Shown: positions 1 to 8,400 of the stretch, piece after piece
Numbering within the stretch: the stretch's first letter is position 1
How the letters are laid out: each line of letters opens with the position of its first letter
From: a bacterium
GTDB taxonomy: Bacteria > Verrucomicrobiota > Verrucomicrobiia > Limisphaerales > J093
DNA: 48,971 bases
NCBI GenBank assembly: GCA_021823625.1
Contig: JAKANS010000017.1
Span: 1-48,971 of the forward strand
Direction of reading: 5' to 3'
The notes under the pieces: model-generated
The model's database searches: none
What the model saw: only the letters and a program-made list of their open reading frames with translations
What the model was told of the DNA's origin: nothing
Translations under genes and position numbers: made by a program

Positions 1-192
1 TCACTCCCCCGGGCGACTTTTTTGACGGGCTGTTAGGGCACCGAGCGTTTCGAGCGATTGGCTTTTCTCGAGAGCTAACCGTGGGATCTGCTCAAGTCTC
101 GAGTCCTACTGAATAGTTACGGCTTAGGGTGACGGCGCTTTCCGCACACCGGGTAGCCGGCGGCGGAGCACAAGTGAAACCCAGTTACCTGA
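1..192. other. Leading intergenic sequence, no gene recognised
   Basis: No reading frame here has a recognisable protein family, and no tRNA cloverleaf or terminator stands out. The stretch presumably carries the promoter and leader of the CBM48-like gene that starts at 193. I could not pick out a convincing -35/-10 pair. Confidence 0.4.
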
Positions 193-636
193 ATGCTCGG
201 CTATTTTCGCAATCTGTTGGATTCTCGGAAAGGCTCGCCCCGAAAAGGCGGGCCGTTCGTACCGGAACGCTCGTCGTCCGCCTCGCGATCGGGGCAGGAT
301 CGCGCGAACCGGGAGCAGACTTTCTCCAAAGTGTTCCGTTATCGGCTGCCCGAAGGTCAGACTACCGAACCTCAAAGCGTCGAGGTCGTCGGTTCGTTCA
401 CTCACTGGCAGAAAGTGGAGTTGCACCGCGACGGCAAACTGGACGCCTGGCACGTGACCTTGCACCACATCCCCGGCAACCGCACCCACCACTACATGTT
501 GCTCGTGGACGGGAAACCCGTCCATGACAAGACAAGCGATGGCCTGGCCGTGCCGCATGGTTCGCAGGAAGAGTACTACGCGATCATGACCGAAAAGGGG
601 CCGCGGGTATTCATGCTCTTCGCCCAGACGCGATAG
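193..636 (+). CDS. Glycogen-recognition (AMPK1_CBM/CBM48-like) domain protein
   Basis: A 147-residue protein with no signal peptide. Residues 1-45 are basic and low in complexity. Residues about 60-120 resemble the AMP-kinase-type glycogen-binding fold: VEVVGSFTHWQK, then DAWHVTLHHIPGNRTHHYMLLVDGK. The 'GSF..W' strand followed by 'Y.f.vDG' is the hallmark of this family. Such stand-alone domains bind alpha-glucans and often target partners to glycogen. No catalytic domain is present, so it is probably a binding or adaptor protein in the cytoplasm. It is transcribed toward the DUF6941-like gene at 661. The domain call is from motif recognition; the partner is unknown. Confidence 0.75.
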   Translation: MLGYFRNLLDSRKGSPRKGGPFVPERSSSASRSGQDRANREQTFSKVFRYRLPEGQTTEPQSVEVVGSFTHWQKVELHRDGKLDAWHVTLHHIPGNRTHHYMLLVDGKPVHDKTSDGLAVPHGSQEEYYAIMTEKGPRVFMLFAQTR

Positions 637-660
637 GCGGCCCGCCCGCCCTGTCGTCAT

Positions 661-1062
661 TCATTTCGCCGGCGGGGTCACATCCAAGTACAGCGGCAAC
701 GAGCCTTGGTGGATGCCGTCCACGGCGAGATCCACCGTGTACTCTCCCGGATGTTCCAGCTTGAGGCCGTTGATGCCCATCACCAGGTTGAACGTGGAAC
801 TCCGGGCGTGCTCGGCAAAACCGACCGTCAAGTCGGCCTCCACCTGCGGCAACACGGTCCGACCGTCCTCGTCGCCGAAGGTGACGCGCACCTTGTGCTT
901 GCCCTCCTCGATGCGGTGAAACCGGAGCCGCGCCACCACGGCGCAATGCTGAACGATCGTGGGCGCCTGTTTGGACTTGACCCGGTCGAAGGCGCCGAGG
1001 ATGCACAGCTTGCCGCCGTAATCCACGGCAGAGTCGCACAGGGAAAAGATTTCGAGTTGCAT
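661..1062 (-). CDS. Small conserved hypothetical protein (DUF6941-like)
   Basis: 133 residues, no signal peptide or membrane segment, starting MQLEIFSLCDSAVDY. The sequence reads as one beta-rich domain: strands around 'GKLCILGAFDRV', 'VVARLRFHRIEEGKHKVRVTFGDEDG' and 'GEYTVDLAVDG'. N-terminal 'fslCD.A.d..GkL.ilG.fd.i' is typical of DUF6941 proteins, which have no known function and are common in Verrucomicrobiota and Planctomycetota. It sits tail-to-tail with the CBM48-like gene and diverges from the GH99-like gene at 1283. The family assignment is from memory of the motif; no function should be assumed. Confidence 0.6.
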   Translation of the reverse strand: MQLEIFSLCDSAVDYGGKLCILGAFDRVKSKQAPTIVQHCAVVARLRFHRIEEGKHKVRVTFGDEDGRTVLPQVEADLTVGFAEHARSSTFNLVMGINGLKLEHPGEYTVDLAVDGIHQGSLPLYLDVTPPAK

Positions 1063-1282
1063 GGCGGTCGCTCAGGTGGCGCGGCCAAGACCGAGACTCG
1101 GTACGGGAAACCCCTGCCCGCCTCGGGCCGCGGGTCCCATTTTGGTTGACGGCGCGTTCATGCCGATTTGGTAGCAGGAACCGCGGCGGCGCGTAAGGAC
1201 GAAAGTGGCCGGCGACTTTCGGTTGCGGCCTGGCAGGATCGCCTTCGCTTTTGGGACGGGACGTGCTACAAGCGCGCGGACC

Positions 1283-3046
1283 ATGAAGCAATCGATATTA
1301 CTCGCCGGCCTGCTCTCCGGCCACACCCTCCTCGCCGGCGAAACCGAGCTTGCGCCGAACTCTGGAATGCCCTGGCCCGCGACCGATGCGCTGGGGCGCC
1401 CGTTGCCGATGGCGGCCGAGGTCGGCGCCCCCAAGACCAACCGCTTCGTCGGCATCTTCTATTTTCTCTGGCAGAGCACCGAGGTCCGCCGCGGCGCTCC
1501 GGACGGCCAGCCTTACGATGTCTCGAAGATTCTCGCGCAAGATCCGGACGCCTTGAAAAAACCGGATTCGCCGCGGTGGGGTCCGATCGGCGTTTACCAT
1601 TACTGGGCGGAGCCGCTGGTTGGCTATTACGCCAACGACGATCCCTGGGTGCTGCGGCGCCACGCGCAGTGGCTCGCCGATGCCGGTATCGACACACTGA
1701 TCTTCGACGCCACGAACGCGCAGACTTACCGCGACACCTACTCCGCCCTCTGCGAGGTTTTCGAGCAGGTGCGGCGCGACGGCGGGCGCACGCCGCAGAT
1801 CGCTTTCATGGTCAACACCGAGGCGGGCAAGACAGCAGACAGGCTGTTTCAAGAACTGTATCAGCCGGGCCGTTATCGCGAGCTCTGGTTCCGCTGGCAG
1901 GGCAAACCGCTGTTGCTTTGCGACCCCGCGCTGGCCAGCGCCGAGGTGAAAGATTTCTTCACGCTGCGCGGCGCGCACTGGCCGTTCACGCTCACCAACA
2001 CGCCTTACGCCTGGCATTGGGAAGCCACGTTTCCGCAACCTTACGGTTACACCGAAGACCCGCAGCGGCCCGAACAGGTGAACGTCTCGGTCGCGCAAAA
2101 CCTCCGCCAGGCCGATGGCAAGGTCACCAACATGAGCGCCGGCAACGCGCGCGGCCGGAGCTTCCATGCAGGCCGCCTGGATACCGCGCCTGGCGCCGTG
2201 AATTGGGGCTACAACTTCCAAGAACAATGGCAGCGGGCGTTCGACCTGCACCCGCCGTTCGTCATGGTCACCGGCTGGAACGAATGGATCGCGGGGCGCT
2301 GGGGCAAAGCGGGTGGACCGATCGTTTTCGTCGATCAATACGACGAGGAGTTCAGCCGCGACATCGAACCGATGCGTGGTGGTCACGGCGACAATTACTA
2401 TCTCCAACTCGTGGCCAATGTGCGCCGCTTCAAAGGCGCCCCCGCGCTGCCGCCGGCTTCGGCACCGACCACCATCGACATCGACCAAGGTTGGGACCAA
2501 TGGCAGGGCGTCCAGCCGGTGTTCACCGACGCCGCCGGTGACACCGCACCGCGGGATCACCGGGGCGTGCTCCGTTTGCATTACACCGACCGCAGCGGCC
2601 GCAATGACATCGTGGCCTGCCAGGTGGCGCGCGACCGGCAAAACCTCTACTTCCACGTCCGCACGCGCGAACCGCTCACGCCGCCCACCGATCCGAATTG
2701 GATGTGGTTGCTCATCGACGCTGACCAAGACCCCGCCACCGGCTGGGAAGGTTACGACTTCATCGTGAACCGCACCGTGGAGTCTGACAGCACCGCGTGG
2801 ATCGAGAAGTGCGCCGGCGGTTGGAACTGGCGGCGCGTAGCGAAGGTGAACTTCCGCGTCGAGGGAACCAACCTGCAATTGGCGATTCCGCGCCGCGCCT
2901 TGGGCCTGAAAGATGATCGGACAGCGGTGGCGCTGGACTTCAAATGGACGGACAACGTCCAGCGTCCGGGTGACATCCTGGATTTTTACGTCAGCGGTGA
3001 CGTGGCGCCCGAAGGGCGCTTCAATTACCGCTACGTGGGCGACTGA
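1283..3046 (+). CDS. Secreted GH99/GH71-like glycoside hydrolase-type protein with C-terminal CBM9-like domain
   Basis: 587 residues if it starts at the ATG at 1283. That start gives a clean signal peptide (MKQSILLAGLLSGHTLLAGE); the frame is open further upstream but without export features. Residues about 45-380 look like the TIM-barrel of GH99-like proteins: FVGIFYFLW, GPIGVYHYWAEP, WLADAGIDTLIFDATNA and FVMVTGWNEWIAGRWG. The final 'tgWNEWiag' strand is typical of the group. Residues about 410-585 resemble a CBM9-like sugar-binding module (ILAFHVRTRE-type strands, 'WMWLLIDADQDPATGWEGYDF'). It probably acts on an exopolysaccharide or alpha-mannan-like glycan outside the cytoplasm; the substrate cannot be read from sequence. 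Its 3' end overlaps the 3' end of selA by 16 bp. Confidence 0.72.
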   Translation: MKQSILLAGLLSGHTLLAGETELAPNSGMPWPATDALGRPLPMAAEVGAPKTNRFVGIFYFLWQSTEVRRGAPDGQPYDVSKILAQDPDALKKPDSPRWGPIGVYHYWAEPLVGYYANDDPWVLRRHAQWLADAGIDTLIFDATNAQTYRDTYSALCEVFEQVRRDGGRTPQIAFMVNTEAGKTADRLFQELYQPGRYRELWFRWQGKPLLLCDPALASAEVKDFFTLRGAHWPFTLTNTPYAWHWEATFPQPYGYTEDPQRPEQVNVSVAQNLRQADGKVTNMSAGNARGRSFHAGRLDTAPGAVNWGYNFQEQWQRAFDLHPPFVMVTGWNEWIAGRWGKAGGPIVFVDQYDEEFSRDIEPMRGGHGDNYYLQLVANVRRFKGAPALPPASAPTTIDIDQGWDQWQGVQPVFTDAAGDTAPRDHRGVLRLHYTDRSGRNDIVACQVARDRQNLYFHVRTREPLTPPTDPNWMWLLIDADQDPATGWEGYDFIVNRTVESDSTAWIEKCAGGWNWRRVAKVNFRVEGTNLQLAIPRRALGLKDDRTAVALDFKWTDNVQRPGDILDFYVSGDVAPEGRFNYRYVGD

Positions 3047-4584
3047 CCGGAACCGCCCGTCATCGCGGCGCGGATGGCCCCCGCGAGTGTTTCGTCTTGG
3101 TGCGGAAAGACCGTGCGTAGGTCCAGCTTGAACCGGCCGCCCGCCACGTAACCGATCACCGGCGGCAACCCGGCGCGGAGCCGTGCCGCGAAATCGGCCA
3201 ACGTCACGCCGCGCGGCAGCAACTCAATCGTGACCGACGCGATTGCCGCCTTCGGCAACGTGCCGCCGCCCACCTGCGCCTGACCGGTGCCGACCCGTGC
3301 CTCCAGCGGCAGACCCGCGAGCGCGGCGACCAGTTTTTCGGCGCGGGCGTGTAGTTCCTCGGTCGAGGTTTGAAGCGAGGCGAGCACTGGAAGCAATGGA
3401 GTACCCTTGTCGCGAGGTTCCGAGTTTGCGCTATCTTCGGCCGGCGGGGCGAGGCTCTTGTCGAGCCCAGAAGTCTTCTTAGGCTCGGTTGAGGTCAGGG
3501 CTCGAGGGAGTCTCTCCCCACCAAGGTGGACTCTTGCCCCACCAGGCTGAGTCTGCGGGCGACCGGCCAGATACAGGTCCACCGTCTCCTGGAGCGCGGC
3601 GAAGACCAGCTTGTCGCATCGCAAGGCGCGGTAAAACGGTTCACGCTTGAGCGTGGCCACGAGTTTCGCCTTGCCGGCAATGATCCCCGCCTGCGGGCCG
3701 CCCAGCAGTTTGTCGCCGCTGAAGCAAACCAGATCCACGCCGCGCTTGAGGACTTCGACCGCGGTCGGCTCATGCTCGTCCACGCCGAAGTCTTCCGTGG
3801 CCACGACCGCGCCGCTGCCCAGATCTTCGACGAACGGCACGCGCCTCCTCCGCGCCAAAGCCGCGAGATCCTCCGTCGAAGGCGACTCGACGAAGCCGCC
3901 CATGAAAAAATTGCTACGGTGCACCTTGAGGACCAGCGCCGTCTCGCGGCCGAGGGCGCGGGTGTAATCGCTCAACGTCGTTTTGTTCGTCGTGCCGACT
4001 TCGCGCAGCCGCGCGCCGCTGGATTCGAGGATGTCCGGGATGCGGAATCCGCCTCCGATCTGAATCAGTTCGCCGCGCGAGATGACCACTTGCTTGCGCT
4101 CGCCGGCGGTAAAATGTCGGAGGATCAAAACCAACGCGGCGGCGCAGTTATTGACGACCGTCGCGGCTTCGGCGCCGCAAAGGAGGGCGAGGTTGTGTTC
4201 GAGGTAAGCGGCCCGGCCGCCGCGGTCGCCGGTGACGAGGTCGAACTCCAGGTTGTTGTAGCTCGCGGCAACGCGGGCCAGCGCCTCGACCGCTGACGGT
4301 GCCAGCGGCGCCCGGCCGAGGTTGGTGTGGATGATCACGCCGGTGCCGTTGATGACCGGCTGCAACCGCGAGCGGCGGAGTCGGTCCAGTGCGCTGCGGA
4401 TGCGCGCCACCACCGCGTCGAATTCGGTTTTGGGAACCCGCGCGCCTCGTGTTTGCGTGATCTGTTTTCGAAGCGCGGCCAACTCGCGTCGCACCACGGC
4501 CACGATGACCGGCCGCGGCAGTTTCGCTGGGCCGAGGGCCTGGAGCACTTTTTCGACGGCCGGGATGGAGCGGGCGCCTTGCAT
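3031..4584 (-). CDS. selA: L-seryl-tRNA(Sec) selenium transferase
   Basis: SelA is the PLP enzyme that converts Ser-tRNA(Sec) to Sec-tRNA(Sec) with selenophosphate. The 517-residue product has the N-terminal tRNA-binding region (SIPAVEKVLQAL), the 'VINGTGVIIHTNLGRAPL' block, 'EFDLVTGDRGGR', 'VNNCAAALVLIL', 'REVGTTNKTTLSDY' and the PLP lysine motif CFSGDKLLGGPQAG. It is about 50 residues longer than usual. The excess lies at residues about 345-395, a low-complexity block (GGARVHLGGERL... to ...NSEPRDKG) that interrupts the C-terminal part between 'DKLVFAALQETVDLYLAGR' and 'TPLLPVLASL'. The reading frame is intact. No selB, selD or tRNA(Sec) gene was seen in the window, and the glutathione peroxidase at 23265 uses Cys. 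Downstream overlap with the GH99-like gene is 16 bp. Confidence 0.93.
   Translation of the reverse strand: MQGARSIPAVEKVLQALGPAKLPRPVIVAVVRRELAALRKQITQTRGARVPKTEFDAVVARIRSALDRLRRSRLQPVINGTGVIIHTNLGRAPLAPSAVEALARVAASYNNLEFDLVTGDRGGRAAYLEHNLALLCGAEAATVVNNCAAALVLILRHFTAGERKQVVISRGELIQIGGGFRIPDILESSGARLREVGTTNKTTLSDYTRALGRETALVLKVHRSNFFMGGFVESPSTEDLAALARRRRVPFVEDLGSGAVVATEDFGVDEHEPTAVEVLKRGVDLVCFSGDKLLGGPQAGIIAGKAKLVATLKREPFYRALRCDKLVFAALQETVDLYLAGRPQTQPGGARVHLGGERLPRALTSTEPKKTSGLDKSLAPPAEDSANSEPRDKGTPLLPVLASLQTSTEELHARAEKLVAALAGLPLEARVGTGQAQVGGGTLPKAAIASVTIELLPRGVTLADFAARLRAGLPPVIGYVAGGRFKLDLRTVFPHQDETLAGAIRAAMTGGSGQSPT
3400..3545. repeat. In-frame inserted low-complexity/repeat segment inside selA
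   Basis: This DNA encodes the extra block of SelA. It contains an imperfect tandem repeat of about 20 bp at 3506-3525 and 3526-3545, both ending in CCCCACCA. Base usage looks less codon-structured than in the flanking selA. It resembles small interspersed elements that spread through genomes and sometimes settle in genes in frame, like Rickettsia palindromic elements. The element identity is an inference; no second copy is visible in this window. Confidence 0.45.
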
Positions 4585-4622
4585 GGTTAGCGGTCGGATT
4601 TAACGATTCGCAGAATGGTTGG

Positions 4623-4642
4623 CCAGTCTGTTCCTTGACTGG
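4623..4642 (-). promoter_or_regulatory. Short hairpin in the selA leader
   Basis: CCAGTC at 4623-4628 pairs with GACTGG at 4637-4642 around an 8-nt loop, and the flanking bases extend the stem slightly. It would form in the selA 5' leader about 40-60 nt before the ATG. No T-run follows, so it is not an intrinsic terminator. A role in selA expression is possible but unsupported. Confidence 0.25.
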
Positions 4643-4718
4643 TCGAGTGGTGGAGCGCATCCCCGTTTCTGGCGGGCGGAGGTGCCCGCGCCACCCGTTT
4701 CCCCGGTGGGGCAATTTT

Positions 4719-4734
4719 TGTCGCAATTGCGACA
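4719..4734. promoter_or_regulatory. Perfect 16-bp palindrome between T-tracts, possible operator or activator site
   Basis: TGTCGCAATTGCGACA is its own reverse complement. It is preceded by TTTT and followed by TTTTTT. It lies about 135 bp upstream of the selA start and downstream of the CAP gene. A dyad of this size could be an operator or a site for a sigma-54 activator such as the one encoded at 12667-14031. It could also act as a terminator-like hairpin on the plus strand, although no plus-strand gene precedes it. The dyad is seen directly; its role is an inference. Confidence 0.5.
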
Positions 4735-4944
4735 TTTTTTGTGCCAGGCGGCACCGACGCTTCCGGTTTCCCACTGCAGGACAAGGAGCCCTGGCAGAGC
4801 CGGCCGTTGGAATGCAGTCAGGTCCGTGAGCCTCAGCCAGAAACTGAGAGGCGACCAGAGCAGTGCGCACCGGAACCCGGCGGGGCTGTTAAGGCCGCGG
4901 GTTTCAAGGAACGCCGGTCGTGCGGTTGCGGGCCTTGTCCGTGT

Positions 4945-5766
4945 TCAAGGCACGATGGAGGCGCGATAGTATCGCCGAGCGGCGCTCTGCGAGGCGTCCA
5001 CCACGGCCGCCTGGCCGCCCGTCAGCGGGTAAGTGCTGAGCGTCTGCCAACTTTGAAAATCGAGGCTGAACTCGACCAGCGCCTTGACGCCCGTCGGACC
5101 GGTCAGGCTGAACCGAAAGTGCTTTTGCGCGTCGAAGCCGGCACCCGCCGCAAACCTCAACGGCACATCGTGGACGACATCGAAGTCCACCTTCACGTTC
5201 GTGGCGCCAACGGTTACCGTTTTTGTCAACGGCGCCGCCAAGCCTGGGCCGGCGATGGTCACCGTGATGGCACCGGCGTTTTTGCTCACCGGGAACGCGA
5301 ACCCGCCGGAGGCCGAGGTCACCGCGTAATACGTGCCGCTGGAAGGAGTCACCGTAACGCCCGCCAGGCCTTCACCCACCGAGTAAAACTGGTCGCCGTC
5401 GGTGTCGCGATAAACCACGCCCAGCGCGAGCGGGCCGGGGGTGCCGTCGCTGCTCGCGAAGTTCTGCGTCGTCATCACTGAGTTGTAAGCGACCCCCTGC
5501 TGGGTGAACTGGCCGGTCCGGACGCCGATGCCGATTTCGTCGAAGCCGGGCTCCATGATGTTCTCGCGATGGCCGGCGCTGCGGATCAGGCCCTCGTGTT
5601 CGTCCACGGTGAACTGGGTGAGGTCGGCGGCCCCGGTCGTGCCTTTCCAGGCGATGTTCTCGCCCCAGGACCAACTGCCGGTGAACGGATAACCTGCGTT
5701 GGCCATGCGATCACCGGGCGTGGAATTGGTCACGCCGGTGTGGCTGAAGATGTCATTCGCCAGCAT
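4945..5766 (-). CDS. CAP (SCP/PR-1) domain protein, apparently missing its N-terminus
   Basis: From the ATG at 5766 the product is 273 residues. It has CAP-domain motifs: FSHTG, GENIAWKG, and SAGHRENIMEPGFDEIGIGV. Then come an SdrD-B-like or transthyretin-like beta domain (VYRDTDGDQFYSVGEGLAGVTV-type) and a verrucomicrobial C-terminal domain (FSLDFQSWQTLSTYPL). CAP proteins are normally exported, yet no signal peptide exists. The same frame stays open upstream to 5976 and encodes more CAP sequence (NLARRDPAAEAARFGIDLNE), which ends at a TAA at 5977-5979 with no ATG, GTG or TTG in between. Only a CTG directly follows that stop. The kinase stop lies 50 bp further upstream, so there is no room for a leader. 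I read it as a 5'-truncated gene, possibly no longer functional. Confidence 0.7.
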   Translation of the reverse strand: MLANDIFSHTGVTNSTPGDRMANAGYPFTGSWSWGENIAWKGTTGAADLTQFTVDEHEGLIRSAGHRENIMEPGFDEIGIGVRTGQFTQQGVAYNSVMTTQNFASSDGTPGPLALGVVYRDTDGDQFYSVGEGLAGVTVTPSSGTYYAVTSASGGFAFPVSKNAGAITVTIAGPGLAAPLTKTVTVGATNVKVDFDVVHDVPLRFAAGAGFDAQKHFRFSLTGPTGVKALVEFSLDFQSWQTLSTYPLTGGQAAVVDASQSAARRYYRASIVP

Positions 5767-6026
5767 CCAATCGCTGTGGGCCCGCGCGGAGGCGAAGAGG
5801 AAGTGATTGAAGGCAAGCGGCGGTTTGGGATCGGGCGTGATCGTGCCGGGGGCGAGATTCTCGTTCAGGTCGATGCCGAACCGCGCGGCTTCGGCGGCGG
5901 GATCGCGGCGGGCGAGGTTGGCGTGTGCATCTTTGGCGTTGGTTGACGCGGCGATTGGCCGGTGTTTGCTGCTCAGTTAAGCACGTTCGCTCGCGGCGAA
6001 CAAATCCTCCGGCTCCCAGAGAACCT

Positions 6027-7520
6027 TCAAATCATGAACGCGAGGATTCCCAAGGCAATGCCGGCGATGGCCGGCCGGCGGCCCGCCCCGCCAAGCTTCC
6101 AATCACCCGCGGCGTACAGTCCGCCCAAGCCACTCAGCACGCCGATAATCGCGGGTATCTTGGCCAGCCCTCGAAGCTCCGCCGGCAGCCAGGACAGCCA
6201 GATGGCGAACTGTGTAAGCAACGCGAGCCCTGACAACCCCAACCCGATCCACGCCCAGTCGTTGCGGTTCGCGGCGCCGAACGCGTTGCGGAGCGCGTCC
6301 ACGGTGCGGGCGGGCCGGGTTGACCTGGCGCCACCGCCGGAGGATGGCGGGATGGGACGCGGCACCGGTGGATTGGCGCCGCACGCCGGCCGGCCCGGAT
6401 ACGGCAGGCTCCAGCCGGAGGTTTGCTTGAGCGTGGTCCGCGGAACCGGCGCGGGCCGCAAGTGCTCGCCGGCTTGCACCGCCGTCACGCTCGGAAACGG
6501 ATCGCGCCCGCCCAGCATGGCCGTGCGCGCGCACCACGGGCAGCCTTGCAGGTGATTGCTGAAGATGTGCTGCTGGTTGTCGTGGCAGGACACGAGGTTC
6601 AACTCCGCTTCCTCGAGTCCGTACTGCCAGCTCAGCGGATCGGGCCGCAGCGAGTGGGTGGTGTGGCCGTCGCGGAAACACCGCACGAACAGGTCCTGCA
6701 ACACCGGGTGGAGCCAGTCGAACCGCGGCGCGATCGGCATGGCCGCGTACGGCACGCGCGGATCGCCGGCGTGGGGGAAGTGGCCGGCACCGATCCGGTC
6801 GGGAATGGGCGGCGGTTCCCCGCACCCGTGATAGACGCCGGCAAACGGGTGCGAGCCTTCCATCAAGAGCTGAAAGATCAGGATGCCCAAACCGAACTGG
6901 TCATGCACCGGCTCGCGGTTGATCTGGGCGAACGATTTGCCCTGCAACTCCGGCGGCGTGAACTCCGGCCGGCCGACGCGGCACCGGAACAGCGTGCCGT
7001 GCGCGGCGTCCCAGACCTGGAACGAATCGGTGTCCACCATCGTCACCAGCGCGGTTTCGGACGCGAGGATGTTGCACTCGTTAAGGTCGCCGATCACGTA
7101 GCCGCGTTCGTGCAAGGCCCGCATGGCGGTGGCGAGGTTGCGGGCGGTGCGGTGCAGGTAAAACCAGTTGAACAGCGGCGATCGCTGGAGGCGGGTCTTC
7201 GGGTTGAAGTAATCGATGACCGGATGCACACCCTGCACGCGCGGCATGATGAAGCCCGCCACTTGCGGCCGTCCCCCGAGCACCAGCTCGGTCGGCCAGG
7301 CGATCGCCACATGGCCCTGCCCTGCCATCGGGTCCGCCGGCGGGTTCGCCAGCATGGCGATCACCTTGTTCGCGCGCTCGGGCGTGGGTTTGTGCCAGAT
7401 TTTGACGACCTGGGAGTCGTCGCCGGGCAGCACGAAGATGCGCGCCTCGCCGCCGGCGGCAAGCTGGCAGTGGTCGCCCAGCTCGATCGTTTCGCTGCTG
7501 GATTGGCGTTGGAAACGCAC
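6027..7520 (-). CDS. Protein kinase-like protein with Zn-finger-like segment and membrane tail (TerY-P triad kinase)
   Basis: 497 residues. A divergent Ser/Thr kinase fold spans about 15-300: glycine-rich loop and lysine in GGEARIFVLPGDDSQVVKIW (K40), catalytic loop GDLNECNIL (D145, N150), and VDTDSF in place of DFG (D163/D165). An APE-like 'FTPPELQGK' and 'HDQFGLGILIFQLL' follow. At about 312-330 a Cys/His cluster (CHDNQQHIF..H..GCPWC) suggests a zinc site. A proline-rich linker leads to hydrophobic segments at about 420-495, so the protein is probably membrane-anchored. It is last in the vWA-PP2C-kinase unit, 9 bp after the phosphatase. This trio matches the TerY-phosphorylation triad described by comparative genomics; its targets are unknown. 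Confidence 0.82.
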   Translation of the reverse strand: MRFQRQSSSETIELGDHCQLAAGGEARIFVLPGDDSQVVKIWHKPTPERANKVIAMLANPPADPMAGQGHVAIAWPTELVLGGRPQVAGFIMPRVQGVHPVIDYFNPKTRLQRSPLFNWFYLHRTARNLATAMRALHERGYVIGDLNECNILASETALVTMVDTDSFQVWDAAHGTLFRCRVGRPEFTPPELQGKSFAQINREPVHDQFGLGILIFQLLMEGSHPFAGVYHGCGEPPPIPDRIGAGHFPHAGDPRVPYAAMPIAPRFDWLHPVLQDLFVRCFRDGHTTHSLRPDPLSWQYGLEEAELNLVSCHDNQQHIFSNHLQGCPWCARTAMLGGRDPFPSVTAVQAGEHLRPAPVPRTTLKQTSGWSLPYPGRPACGANPPVPRPIPPSSGGGARSTRPARTVDALRNAFGAANRNDWAWIGLGLSGLALLTQFAIWLSWLPAELRGLAKIPAIIGVLSGLGGLYAAGDWKLGGAGRRPAIAGIALGILAFMI

Positions 7521-7529
7521 AGTCGCAAG

Positions 7530-8315
7530 TTACTGCATCCGCCGGGCGAGCAGCAGGGTCAGATCGTCATCGGTCCGCTCCGAAACGCGCGGCGAGCGCA
7601 GGAGCTTTTCCAAGTCGGCGCGCGCGGCGGACAAGTCAGAAGCCCGCTCCAGCCAGCCGAAGAGCGGCTGGAAAAACGGCGTGTGCGGCGCCGCTTCCGG
7701 CATTTTCAGCGCGAGCATCTGGAGGCCGTCCGAGAACAGGGCGACCTGCTCCGCCCGCCCCGACCAGGTTTCGATCTGGGCCCGGCCGAGCGCGCCTTCC
7801 GAGGTGAGGAAGACCGTTTCGTTCAAATACTCGCCCGCGGCGGGTCGGGTCAGCGCGTGCAGGCTGCCGCCGCCAGCGGCATAAACCACCGCGCCGTCGC
7901 CGACCTGCGCCGCGGCCAATCGGTCCGGTCCGGCCGCGCAGATCAACAGCGTGGTGGCCAGATCGCCGGGTTTGGCCTGCCGGGTTCTGGCTTCCTCGGT
8001 GAGCGCCTTCAACGCGGTCTCAAGCGCGGCCTTCAGGGCGGCCTTGGCGCTCGCGTCGTCGCGCAACGCGGCCGGGGTTTTGAAGGATTCAGCCAAAGCG
8101 CGCAGCGCGGTCTGGGCGGCGAGGTTCGAGCCGATTTCGCTGAGCTTGGCCGAACCCGCGCCGTCCGCCAGCGCCGCGAACAGCAGACCTTCGCCGCCGG
8201 CCTGCCAGTGCACGGAGTCCTGACAGGGCTGGCCGGTCTTTTCGTGGCCTTTACCCTTTACGGCGGCCGCCACGACGCGCCAGGAGCTCCGGAGTTCGGC
8301 GAATGGATTATTCAT
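7530..8315 (-). CDS. PP2C-family protein phosphatase (TerY-P triad)
   Basis: A 261-residue, soluble, single-domain PP2C phosphatase. Metal-binding motifs are recognisable: an early aspartate in GQPCQDSVHW (D33), LADGAGSAKLSEIGS (D51, G52, G54), AAAQVGDGAVVY, VALFSDGLQML and the terminal RTDDDLTLLL. The length is that of a minimal catalytic domain with no sensor module. It presumably reverses phosphorylation by the neighbouring kinase. The gene sits 85 bp after the vWA gene and 9 bp before the kinase, all on the minus strand, consistent with one transcript. This pairing of kinase and phosphatase with a vWA protein is the reason for the triad call. Confidence 0.88.
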   Translation of the reverse strand: MNNPFAELRSSWRVVAAAVKGKGHEKTGQPCQDSVHWQAGGEGLLFAALADGAGSAKLSEIGSNLAAQTALRALAESFKTPAALRDDASAKAALKAALETALKALTEEARTRQAKPGDLATTLLICAAGPDRLAAAQVGDGAVVYAAGGGSLHALTRPAAGEYLNETVFLTSEGALGRAQIETWSGRAEQVALFSDGLQMLALKMPEAAPHTPFFQPLFGWLERASDLSAARADLEKLLRSPRVSERTDDDLTLLLARRMQ

Positions 8316-8400
8316 GGCAAGATCGCCCGCACCCCCACGCGCACGCAGGCTCGCGCTGGCCCGCGCCGCAAGCGGTCCGGCGCACGGCGAGGCGGGTGGC

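Larger units (their letters stand above)
4585..4944. other. 360-bp intergenic region upstream of selA
   Basis: No gene was recognised. The region carries a perfect 16-bp palindrome at 4719-4734 between T-tracts, and a short inverted repeat (CCAGTC / GACTGG) at 4623-4642 in the selA leader. I looked for a selenocysteine tRNA because of selA and saw no plausible T-arm or acceptor stem. Confidence 0.5.

Noticed and set aside
1298-2878. A 526-codon minus-strand frame opposite the GH99-like gene
   Set aside because: Composition is that of a shadow frame, and the plus-strand gene has a signal peptide and domain motifs.
4741-4756. Sigma-54 -24/-12 promoter next to the 16-bp dyad
   Set aside because: The minus-strand TGGCAC is perfect, but the -12 element reads ATGT at the required spacing instead of TTGC, so I do not annotate it.
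4585-4944. Possible selenocysteine tRNA next to selA
   Set aside because: No T-arm, no UCA anticodon loop and no 7-8 bp acceptor stem could be assembled on either strand.
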